Origin: an uncultured Bacteroidales bacterium
GTDB lineage: Bacteria; Bacteroidota; Bacteroidia; Bacteroidales; UBA932
Direction of reading: 5' to 3'
Length of the DNA stretch: 5,813 nucleotides
Assembly (NCBI GenBank): GCA_946614205.1
Contig: CAMOGR010000076.1
Span: forward strand, 1-5,813
In this document: positions 1 through 4,752 of the stretch, piece by piece
Numbering within the stretch: position 1 is the first letter of the stretch
Layout: every line of letters starts with the position of its first letter
Position numbers and translations under genes: made by a program
The notes under the pieces: generated by a model
What the model was told of the DNA's origin: nothing
Seen by the model: the letters and a program-made list of their open reading frames with translations, nothing else
Database searches by the model: none

Positions 1-1
1 A

Positions 2-109
2 TCCTTCGCCAATACCCTGCAACTCAAATACGTTTACGCCATTACTGCCGAATCGTCAAGGATGGAACGTGCCTACGGCCTACCCATCCGCCCGGTGTAC
101 ATACAGTAG
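2..109 (+). CDS. C-terminal end of a FISUMP-domain surface protein (5'-truncated by window)
   Basis: Only the last 35 codons and the TAG stop are present; the reading frame is open from position 2. The residues end in ERAYGLPIRPVYIQ, which matches the end of the first FISUMP domain of the next large gene (ERCYGLPVRPVY), so this is the terminus of a paralogous domain, probably within another fimbrillin-like lipoprotein. Unlike its neighbour, the protein stops four codons after the RPVY motif's start, so nothing follows its last FISUMP domain. The N-terminus, lipobox and full architecture lie outside the window. Function is not known; members of this family are usually predicted surface or secreted proteins of Bacteroidota. 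The family assignment is fairly sure from the terminal motif and the tandem context. Confidence 0.85.
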   Translation, partial: SFANTLQLKYVYAITAESSRMERAYGLPIRPVYIQ

Positions 110-128
110 CATCTGCTGACATCCCCGT

Positions 129-161
129 GAAGACGACGAACATGGCTGTTTCGTCGTCTTC
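129..161. repeat. Perfect 12-bp inverted repeat (orphan copy of the hairpin family)
   Basis: GAAGACGACGAA (129-140) pairs perfectly with TTCGTCGTCTTC (150-161) around a 9-nt loop. It starts 20 bp after the stop of the upstream gene. The arms resemble the GTCGARGAC...GTCYTCGAC arms of the array at 3886-4280, so it is probably a single copy of the same element. It could act as a transcript 3' end or a transcription barrier, but no T-run follows it, so it is not a standard intrinsic terminator. It also sits about 40 bp upstream of the next -7 box, so an operator role is possible. Confidence 0.75.
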
Positions 162-200
162 GTCGGTGTTAAATGGTCTCCGAATAATAAGAAAAATCAC

Positions 201-208
201 TATATTTG
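201..208 (+). promoter_or_regulatory. Bacteroidota -7 promoter box, TATATTTG
   Basis: This is an exact match to the TAnnTTTG -7 consensus of the primary Bacteroidota sigma factor. It lies 22 bp before the ATG of the small ORF at 231 in an AT-rich patch. No convincing TTG/TTTG -33 element is seen at the usual distance upstream, which may mean activator dependence. The expected transcription start is near 212-215, giving a leader of roughly 15-20 nt. Inferred from sequence only. Confidence 0.65.
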
Positions 209-230
209 TAAGGATAAACTCCGACACGAT

Positions 231-371
231 ATGAAAACAGACTTCACCTCTCTCGCGCCATATGGCGCCCCGCTATGCGAATGGACCTGCCTCACGCAGG
301 CCGAAATGCTTTGCCAAAGTCCCGAGAACGGGGCTGTCGAAGAAGTGGATTACGAAGACTGGACAAGATGA
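231..371 (+). CDS. Small uncharacterised protein, 46 aa, translationally coupled to downstream lipoprotein
   Basis: ATG at 231 opens a 46-codon frame ending in TGA at 369-371. The first 20 residues are MKTDFTSLAPYGAPLCEWTC, followed by LTQAEMLCQS, an acidic stretch (VEEVDYEDW) and a final TR. No signal peptide or membrane segment is apparent. The stop overlaps the ATG at 368 as ATGA, which suggests translational coupling to the large lipoprotein gene. Three things support it as real: an exact -7 box 22 bp upstream, the ATGA junction, and a small ORF of nearly the same length (45 codons) in the same place before the next paralogue at 4615. Both have an aliphatic-rich LC/LLA-x-S segment near the middle and an acidic C-terminal third with Trp. 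They resemble short uncharacterised Bacteroidales proteins with the pattern P...E...LL/LC-x-S...W; that family resemblance is from general recollection, not a search. Function unknown. Confidence 0.75.
   Translation: MKTDFTSLAPYGAPLCEWTCLTQAEMLCQSPENGAVEEVDYEDWTR
255..268. repeat. 14-bp perfect palindrome inside the small ORF
   Basis: GCGCCATATGGCGC reads the same on both strands and covers codons 9-13 of the small ORF. As RNA it could form a 5-bp GC-rich stem with an ATAT loop about 25 nt after the start codon. A chance palindrome of this length somewhere in a 5.8-kb window is not very improbable, so no role is claimed. Confidence 0.5.
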
Positions 372-3300
372 CGAGCCTTATGAAAAAAGCATTCTACTTC
401 TTTGCCGCGGCTGTTGCAGCAATGGCCGCTTCCTGCACCCAGGAGATTGCAGAACCTTCCGAGGCCCCGGTAGCAGAGTCCGGTGTAATGGTTTTCAAGG
501 CTTATACGGAAACCGGTTCCAAGACGTTCGTAGGCGGTGCCGGTGGCAAGCAGATTTACTGGGAGTCCGGAGACAAACTGTCCCTCTTCTGCGGAAGCGA
601 CAGTGAGAACCACGTACTCGAGTGCACCGTTCCCCAGTCTGCTCCAGTGGCTGATTTCACTTCGCAGATGAGCGGTCTCGAACCCGATTATCTTGCCATT
701 TACCCCTATAGCGCAGATTACAGCCGTGACCGCGACGGTGTCTGGCTTGCAGTCCCCGTGCGCCAGGCACCTTATCCGGGCACCTACGACCCTGCTTCGT
801 TCATTTCCATTGCGAAGTCATCGAACCAGGAACTCCGTTTCTACAACCTCTGCGGAGGTTTCAGAATCAGGTTCTCCCGGGAAGGCGTAAACGCCCTCAA
901 GATAAAGAGCAACAACGGAGAAACCCTTGCCGGATATGTAAAAGTGGCATTGGATGACAGCAATCATCCCTACGTCGCTGATGATTCCGGCAACGACGAA
1001 GTAAACGTCTATCCTCCCGCAGGCAGTGACGCTTTCCTCACCGGAGTAGACTATTACGTCTCCCTCCTTCCAGGAGTCCTTTCCGACGGCGTCAGCTTTA
1101 CCCTTTATATAGCTGACGGCATGGAGCTGGGAACGAGCAAGTTCGACGGCCGCCGCGAAATCAGGCGCAGCGTATTTGCGTCCCCCAAAGACTTCGACGA
1201 AGGCATCACCCTCAGCTGTCCCGCTCCCAATGCGGTCGACCTCGGCCTGAGCGTCCAGTGGGCTGACTGCAACCTCGGCGCCTCCGCTCCCGCCGATTTC
1301 GGGTACTACTTCGCATGGGGCGAGACCCTTCCGAAGTCAAACTACAGTTGGGATACGTACAAATGGGGCACGTCCTCCAGCCTTACCAAGTATACCTCGG
1401 ACGGAGCTGTCCTGGAGCCCGGCGACGATGCCGCCACCGCTTTGCTGGGTGAATCCTGGAGAACTCCCACCTCCGCTGAGATCCAGGAACTTATAGACGC
1501 CTGCAACTGGTCGACCCTAAACCAGGGAGGCCAGAATGTCATCGTCGGAACAAGCAAGGCCGACCCTTCAAAGTCAATCACCCTGCCTCTTTCCGGCTGG
1601 ATGAAGGAACGCGACATCTTCAATGCCGGAAAGACGAACCCGAGGGCAAGCCTCTGGGCCTCCGACCTGCCGGCTTCCGCCCCTGCCAATGCAAATGAAT
1701 TCTTCTGCGCATACTCATATAGCCCCGCTCCTACCGTGTACAATGTAGAGCGCTGCTACGGTCTCCCCGTGCGTCCGGTGTATTCAGTTTCCACGTCGGT
1801 ATCGATGGTCAAGCTCGACAGGACCGAGCTGAGCCTCTATGAGGGCGCATCCACTACGCTTGCCGCAGAGGTAATCCCTTCCACTGCACTGAACAAGGCG
1901 CTCACCTGGACCAGCGACGACAACAGCATCGCCACCGTAAGCGCCACAGGAAAGGTTACAGCCGTATCCGCCGGCAGCACCCTTATCACCGTTTCCTCCG
2001 TGGACGGCGGCCATCAGGCATACTGCACCGTGACCGTACAGGGCTACGCCGTTCCGGAGTCCGTCGACCTCGGCCTGAGCGTCAGGTGGGCCTCCTTCAA
2101 CCTCGGCGGCACAGCGCCTGCGGAACGCGGTCCCTTCTTCTCCTGGGGCGAAACCGCACCGAAGGACGTCTACGACCTTCAGTCCTACATCTGGAAAGAC
2201 GGCTACCGTTCCGGAAGCACCTCTCTCCTGATTCAAGACGACGCCGCTGCGGCCCGTCTCGGAGGCTACTGGCGCATGCCCACTATGCTGGAGCTGAAAG
2301 AACTTGCCGACAATTGCACCTGGACCACCGGCAGCCGTGATGGCGTAGCCGGCGTGACGGTAAGCAGCAAGAAGCCCGGTTTCACCGACAAATCCATCTT
2401 CCTGCCCTTCGCAGGCATCCTCGACGGGCAGACGTCCTCCGATACCTTCTTCTCTTACATCTGGGCATCGGAACAGCGCAACGCCTCGCAGGCCTGGACC
2501 CTCATGAGCGGGAACCTCACCTCCAAAGACTTTTACAAGGGACTCTCGATCCGCCCGGTGTACTGCGATCCTTCTGTGGTCGGTTCCGTCCTGCTCAACA
2601 TTGCGGAGGCTGAAATCGAGGTAGGCCAGACAGTTAAGCTTACGGCTACCGTCCGTCCTTCCACGGCCGCCGACAAATCCGTCACCTGGACGTCATCCGA
2701 CCCTGATGTCGCCACTGTCGACGATGGCCTCGTGCTCGGCAAGGGCGGAGGAACGGCTGTCATCACCGCAACGACCGTCGACGGCAACAGGACCGCATCC
2801 TGCACCGTCACCGTCAAGAGCCTGGACATCCAGCTCACCCAGCATAATGCGGCATATTGGTTCAAAGACGTCGAGCCTTCATACAACACCGTCAGGGCGC
2901 ACGTCGCCGTGCCTGACAAGTTTGTGCCCGGTGAATCCGGGAATTCCGATGTCAAGGTCTTCTCGCATAACCTCCTGGACGACTGGACCGGGTATCAGGT
3001 CAATGTAAAGCTGAACGGCAGCATTGTCACCGACGGTTCGGTCAAGACCAAGTTCGTGTTCGGCGACGACCAGCCTGCCTTCGACGGCTACAGTTTATCC
3101 CGTGACGGAAACACCCTGCTCTACCGCGGAGACACCGTTGCCAACATCACGCCGGAAGGCGTCGTGACCTTGGTATGGAAAGAAAGCCCATACTATGATT
3201 CCATGATCCTTCTCAATAAATGGAGTTCGTTCGCTACCAGCAGCAGCGAAATGTTCTATTGCAACGTCGACCTCGTGGCATACAGGGAGGCCCCCGTTTA

Positions 3301-3859
3301 TGCCGAACTGTGCAGGGAGCGCATCCACGTGAGGTTCCTGCGTCCGGTCAACATCGACTTCATCACAACGTCTTCGTTCCAGGAAGGCAATTCCTACATC
3401 AGGCTGGGCAGCCTCTTCACCGCCCACGACTGGAACGGCAGCGATAATCCCTCGGGCTTCCTGCTCTTCGACTGGAACGCCGGAACCAACGGGTATGAGT
3501 CGTGTTACTATCCGAATGCGTCTTCCAAGTCCGTTTACTGGTATTATTACTACGGTATCAGCATGATTGGTTTTGATATAGACGGCATCTTGTCCGACCA
3601 GACAGGTTCATGGAGAAGACTCAGTGAAGTCAACCCGAACGTCCGGTTCTCGATAGAGCACGTAAACGATCCGGCGCTTTCGTTCGACGCTTCCGGAGGT
3701 CTTGCCGTCTACGATCCGGTTCAGCTGTCCGACTTCGCTCTTGTGTACAAGAACCCGGGCAGTTCCGTGGGTGGCTATAACCTGAAGATCCCCATGGCCG
3801 TCACGTATGCCTGGGGCGTCATTTCAGGCGAGCTCACCGTTCCGGTCGAAGGAATGTAG
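368..3859 (+). CDS. Large fimbrillin-like lipoprotein with two FISUMP and two Big_2 domains (1163 aa)
   Basis: Predicted cell-surface lipoprotein of unknown ligand or role. ATG 368 was chosen because it overlaps the stop of the small ORF (ATGA), as at the next paralogue; ATG 380 (MKKAFYFF) is a good alternative giving 1159 aa. Signal peptide II: basic MKK, hydrophobic FYFFAAAVAAMA, lipobox AASC with Cys23, then TQEIAE. Residues about 40-285 look fimbrillin-like (Mfa/FimA-type: FKAYTETGSKT, then W65-x-x-GD). FISUMP 1 spans 289-472 (VDLGLSV-W, YFAWGET-PK, WRTPT, RPVY). Big_2 Ig-like 1 is about 480-559 (LTWTSDDNSIATV...TVTV). FISUMP 2 spans 565-732 (FFSWGETAPK, WRMPT, RPVY). Big_2 2 is about 740-819 (VTWTSSDPDVATV...TVTV). 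Residues 820-1163 are not recognised; they include a Tyr-rich run (YWYYYYG, 1057-1063) and no obvious sorting motif. The two FISUMP-Ig units are an internal duplication. The reading frame is intact throughout. Confidence 0.95.
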   Translation: MTSLMKKAFYFFAAAVAAMAASCTQEIAEPSEAPVAESGVMVFKAYTETGSKTFVGGAGGKQIYWESGDKLSLFCGSDSENHVLECTVPQSAPVADFTSQMSGLEPDYLAIYPYSADYSRDRDGVWLAVPVRQAPYPGTYDPASFISIAKSSNQELRFYNLCGGFRIRFSREGVNALKIKSNNGETLAGYVKVALDDSNHPYVADDSGNDEVNVYPPAGSDAFLTGVDYYVSLLPGVLSDGVSFTLYIADGMELGTSKFDGRREIRRSVFASPKDFDEGITLSCPAPNAVDLGLSVQWADCNLGASAPADFGYYFAWGETLPKSNYSWDTYKWGTSSSLTKYTSDGAVLEPGDDAATALLGESWRTPTSAEIQELIDACNWSTLNQGGQNVIVGTSKADPSKSITLPLSGWMKERDIFNAGKTNPRASLWASDLPASAPANANEFFCAYSYSPAPTVYNVERCYGLPVRPVYSVSTSVSMVKLDRTELSLYEGASTTLAAEVIPSTALNKALTWTSDDNSIATVSATGKVTAVSAGSTLITVSSVDGGHQAYCTVTVQGYAVPESVDLGLSVRWASFNLGGTAPAERGPFFSWGETAPKDVYDLQSYIWKDGYRSGSTSLLIQDDAAAARLGGYWRMPTMLELKELADNCTWTTGSRDGVAGVTVSSKKPGFTDKSIFLPFAGILDGQTSSDTFFSYIWASEQRNASQAWTLMSGNLTSKDFYKGLSIRPVYCDPSVVGSVLLNIAEAEIEVGQTVKLTATVRPSTAADKSVTWTSSDPDVATVDDGLVLGKGGGTAVITATTVDGNRTASCTVTVKSLDIQLTQHNAAYWFKDVEPSYNTVRAHVAVPDKFVPGESGNSDVKVFSHNLLDDWTGYQVNVKLNGSIVTDGSVKTKFVFGDDQPAFDGYSLSRDGNTLLYRGDTVANITPEGVVTLVWKESPYYDSMILLNKWSSFATSSSEMFYCNVDLVAYREAPVYAELCRERIHVRFLRPVNIDFITTSSFQEGNSYIRLGSLFTAHDWNGSDNPSGFLLFDWNAGTNGYESCYYPNASSKSVYWYYYYGISMIGFDIDGILSDQTGSWRRLSEVNPNVRFSIEHVNDPALSFDASGGLAVYDPVQLSDFALVYKNPGSSVGGYNLKIPMAVTYAWGVISGELTVPVEGM

Positions 3860-3885
3860 CCTGGCGCAGTAATCCTTCATTCTGC

Positions 3886-3925
3886 TGTCGAGGACAACGA
3901 AACACCGCATTCATCGTCCTCGACA
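3886..3925. repeat. Hairpin unit 1 (G/C subtype, CACCGCAT loop)
   Basis: TGTCGAGGAC (3886-3895) pairs perfectly with GTCCTCGACA (3916-3925) around a 20-nt loop containing CACCGCAT. It begins 26 bp after the stop of the large lipoprotein gene, much as the hairpin at 129 follows the preceding gene. It shares arms and loop with unit 4 at 4169. No T-run follows. Confidence 0.8.
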
Positions 3926-3959
3926 ACACTGGACAGCCCTAATAGCCCTTTATCTTGTC

Positions 3960-3995
3960 GTCGAAGACTACAGAACGGTCTGTTTATCGTCTTCG
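3960..3995. repeat. Hairpin unit 2 (A/T subtype, CGG loop)
   Basis: The left arm GTCGAAGAC (3960-3968) pairs with GTCTTCG (3989-3995) over 7 bp with a 20-nt loop. Within the loop ACAGA (3970-3974) can also pair with TCTGT (3979-3983). The arms carry A and T where units 1 and 4 carry G and C, so pairing is kept. It begins 73 bp after unit 1 and closely resembles unit 5. Confidence 0.7.
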
Positions 3996-4009
3996 CTGCT
4001 GTTATTGTC

Positions 4010-4039
4010 GGGCCGTCGTCTCCATTCCGCCGCCGGCCC
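4010..4039. repeat. GC-rich inverted repeat, possible decayed hairpin unit
   Basis: GGGCCG (4010-4015) pairs with CGGCCC (4034-4039) across an 18-nt loop. It contains a GTCGTC core, and it lies about 52 bp after unit 2 and 52 bp before unit 3a, the spacing seen between units 3a, 3b and 4. It may be a degenerate member of the array; the sequence match is weak. Confidence 0.35.
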
Positions 4040-4058
4040 TCCCAGTTCCTTCTCTTCC

Positions 4059-4110
4059 CTGTCGTCGAAGGTGTCGTGGAGAGCACCTTTAACGACACTT
4101 TCGTCCCCAA
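4059..4110. repeat. Hairpin unit 3a (52-bp repeat)
   Basis: CGAAGGTGTCGT (4066-4077) pairs with ACGACACTTTCG (4092-4103) over 12 bp including one G-T pair, with a 14-nt loop. A competing pairing exists: AAGGTG (4068-4073) with CACCTT (4084-4089). It aligns without gaps over 52 positions to the next unit at 4112, sharing CTGTCGTCGAA at the start, GAGCACCTT-AACGAC in the middle and CCAA at the end. Confidence 0.75.
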
Positions 4111-4111
4111 A

Positions 4112-4163
4112 CTGTCGTCGAAAGTGCCGGAGCGAGCACCTTGAACGACGCTCTCCGCACCAA
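4112..4163. repeat. Hairpin unit 3b (52-bp repeat, degenerate arms)
   Basis: Gap-free 52-bp partner of unit 3a, one base downstream of it. Here the long outer stem is broken; GGAGCG/CGCTC-type pairing and an inner GTGC (4124-4127) with GCAC (4136-4139) remain. Its sequence similarity is clear but its folding is less so than in 3a. Confidence 0.65.
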
Positions 4164-4168
4164 CCGTC

Positions 4169-4206
4169 GTCGAGGACTACGGATCACCGCATCTGTCGTC
4201 CTCGAC
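4169..4206. repeat. Hairpin unit 4 (G/C subtype, CACCGC loop)
   Basis: GTCGAGGAC (4169-4177) pairs perfectly with GTCCTCGAC (4198-4206). After one mismatch the stem continues through ACGGAT (4179-4184) with ATCTGT (4191-4196), including one G-T pair, leaving a 6-nt CACCGC loop. This is the best-formed hairpin of the array: 15 pairs and one mismatch. It resembles unit 1. Confidence 0.8.
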
Positions 4207-4240
4207 AGCACTTCACCTCCTCAATCTCCCCATTTCCTGT

Positions 4241-4280
4241 TGTCGAAGACTACAGATCGGCTTGTTCGTCGTCTTCGACG
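4241..4280. repeat. Hairpin unit 5 (A/T subtype, CGG loop)
   Basis: TGTCGAAGAC (4241-4250) pairs with GTCTTCGACG (4271-4280), nine Watson-Crick pairs plus one T-G. Further inner pairing of AC (4252-4253) with GT (4268-4269) is possible. It starts 73 bp after unit 4, the same spacing as unit 1 to unit 2, and shares GTCGAAGACTACAGA-CGG with unit 2. A TTTT run follows seven bases later, the nearest thing to a terminator tail in the array. Confidence 0.78.
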
Positions 4281-4297
4281 CAACTTTTCGCAATAAG

Positions 4298-4385
4298 GGA
4301 AGGTGACCTTCCTCAAAAGAGCGGGGACCTTCCGCGGGGGAATGGCCACAGAGTGCAGTGTAGGGCGAAATCGGTGCGGAAGGTC
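4298..4385. repeat. Compound inverted-repeat element built on GGAAGGT/ACCTTCC
   Basis: Four copies of the heptamer alternate in orientation: GGAAGGT at 4298-4304, ACCTTCC at 4306-4312 and 4327-4333, GGAAGGT at 4378-4384. The outer arms GACCTTCCGC (4326-4335) and GCGGAAGGTC (4376-4385) pair perfectly over 10 bp around a 40-nt loop. The first two copies form a near-perfect palindrome with a 1-nt centre. Several pairings exclude one another. No protein is credible here; a structured RNA or a small mobile repeat would fit. No known RNA family was recognised. Confidence 0.6.
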
Positions 4386-4521
4386 TAGGGGGAGCTATGC
4401 CCAACGGGATCAAGAATCCCGAGAACGATCCCGGCAATGATAGTCTATAACCAGGAAATGGGGCAAAGGGTATGGAAGTATTCGCTGTCAGCGGCGCTTC
4501 CCGACTGCTTTTGTCCGTCCA
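4386..4521. other. Gene-free spacer with one short hairpin
   Basis: No coding frame in this stretch looks real: the open frames on either strand lack recognisable family motifs and start signals. One hairpin is visible, CGGGAT (4405-4410) with ATCCCG (4416-4421), 6 bp with a 5-nt loop. A short GCTG-T-CAGC stem occurs near 4487-4495. Nothing else is supported. Confidence 0.5.
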
Positions 4522-4561
4522 TTGCGGCACTTCGTCAATAACTTGCGGGGGTTCGTCAATA
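4522..4561. promoter_or_regulatory. Tandem direct repeat TTGCGGnnnTTCGTCAATA, period 21 bp (candidate operator)
   Basis: TTGCGGCACTTCGTCAATA (4522-4540) is repeated as TTGCGGGGGTTCGTCAATA (4543-4561); 16 of 19 positions agree and the 3-base middle differs. The 21-bp period is two helical turns. The second copy ends 38 bp before the -7 box at 4600, placing the pair at roughly -90 to -52 from the expected transcription start, where activators bind. The promoter lacks a clear -33 element. Direct repeats about 21 bp apart are typical of dimeric response-regulator sites such as LytTR or OmpR/PhoB types; the regulator here is unknown. Confidence 0.55.
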
Positions 4562-4599
4562 TGTCCGTACTGAGCCGCTGGATTCCGGTTGAAATACAT

Positions 4600-4607
4600 T
4601 ACTTTTG
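4600..4607 (+). promoter_or_regulatory. Bacteroidota -7 promoter box, TACTTTTG
   Basis: Exact match to TAnnTTTG, only 7 bp before the ATG of the second small ORF. If it works in the usual way, transcription would start at about 4611-4615, giving an almost leaderless mRNA. No consensus -33 element is seen about 20 bp upstream, which agrees with a need for an activator bound at the direct repeat at 4522-4561. Confidence 0.6.
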
Positions 4608-4614
4608 GACTGTT

Positions 4615-4752
4615 ATGAAGAAAAAGTATTTGTCTCCCGCTTTTGAGGCGGTGTTTCAAGTAGAGATGGAAGACCATCTCCTGGCTGACTCCACCACGGG
4701 CAGCATTCATGAGTATGAGTTTGACGATAACGGATGGGAGGATTTGATATGA
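4615..4752 (+). CDS. Small uncharacterised protein, 45 aa, translationally coupled to downstream lipoprotein
   Basis: ATG 4615 gives 45 residues, starting MKKKYLSPAFEAVFQVEMED, then HLLADS, an acidic run (HEYEFDD) and NGWEDLI before TGA at 4750-4752. The frame is open upstream to ATG 4522, but the MKKKY start is preferred: it follows the -7 box and gives the MKK-Y-x-P beginning seen in short Bacteroidales proteins of this kind, whereas the extension would cover the promoter and the direct repeat. The stop overlaps the next ATG as ATGA. It corresponds in position, length and layout (LL-x-x-S, acidic tail with Trp) to the small ORF at 231. No signal peptide, transmembrane segment or known domain is seen. 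Function unknown; possible roles include a coupling leader peptide, a partner of the lipoprotein, or a secreted/modified peptide. Confidence 0.8.
   Translation: MKKKYLSPAFEAVFQVEMEDHLLADSTTGSIHEYEFDDNGWEDLI

Noticed and set aside
335..343. TGTCGAAGA inside the first small ORF, resembling the hairpin left arm
   Set aside because: No matching right arm follows and the word is explained by the codons; treated as chance.
275..367. Extending the large lipoprotein upstream to ATG 275
   Set aside because: It would add 31 Arg-rich residues in front of a clear lipoprotein signal peptide and overlap the small ORF out of frame; ATG 368 or 380 gives a proper signal peptide.
1232..1783. Diversity-generating retroelement target in the FISUMP domains
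   Set aside because: FISUMP has some motif resemblance to formylglycine-enzyme/C-lectin-like folds used by such systems, but no template repeat, reverse transcriptase or adenine-biased variable copy is in the window.
3886..3925. Standard intrinsic terminator after the large lipoprotein
   Set aside because: The stem is good but is followed by AACACTGG rather than a T-run; a role in 3'-end formation remains possible but is not shown.
3886..4280. CRISPR array
   Set aside because: The units are themselves palindromic over their full length, differ in sequence, have irregular spacing (52, 53, 73, 104 bp) and lack identical repeats; no cas genes are present.
3886..4280. Integron attC cassettes
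   Set aside because: No integrase, no cassette ORFs between hairpins and no consistent attC core sites are seen.
4005..4388. 127-codon open frame on the plus strand in the hairpin region
   Set aside because: Its Ser/Arg-rich translation is what repeated GTCGTC/TCGTCG hairpins produce by chance; there is no promoter and no family motif.
4522..4614. Extending the second small ORF upstream to ATG 4522 or 4561
   Set aside because: The extension would cover the -7 box and the direct repeat and has no family-like sequence; MKKKY at 4615 is the natural start.
4213..4710. 165-codon open frame on the minus strand
   Set aside because: It crosses hairpin unit 5, the inverted-repeat element and the second promoter, overlaps the small ORF, and its low-complexity Pro/Ser/Arg-rich translation shows no domain, signal or start context.
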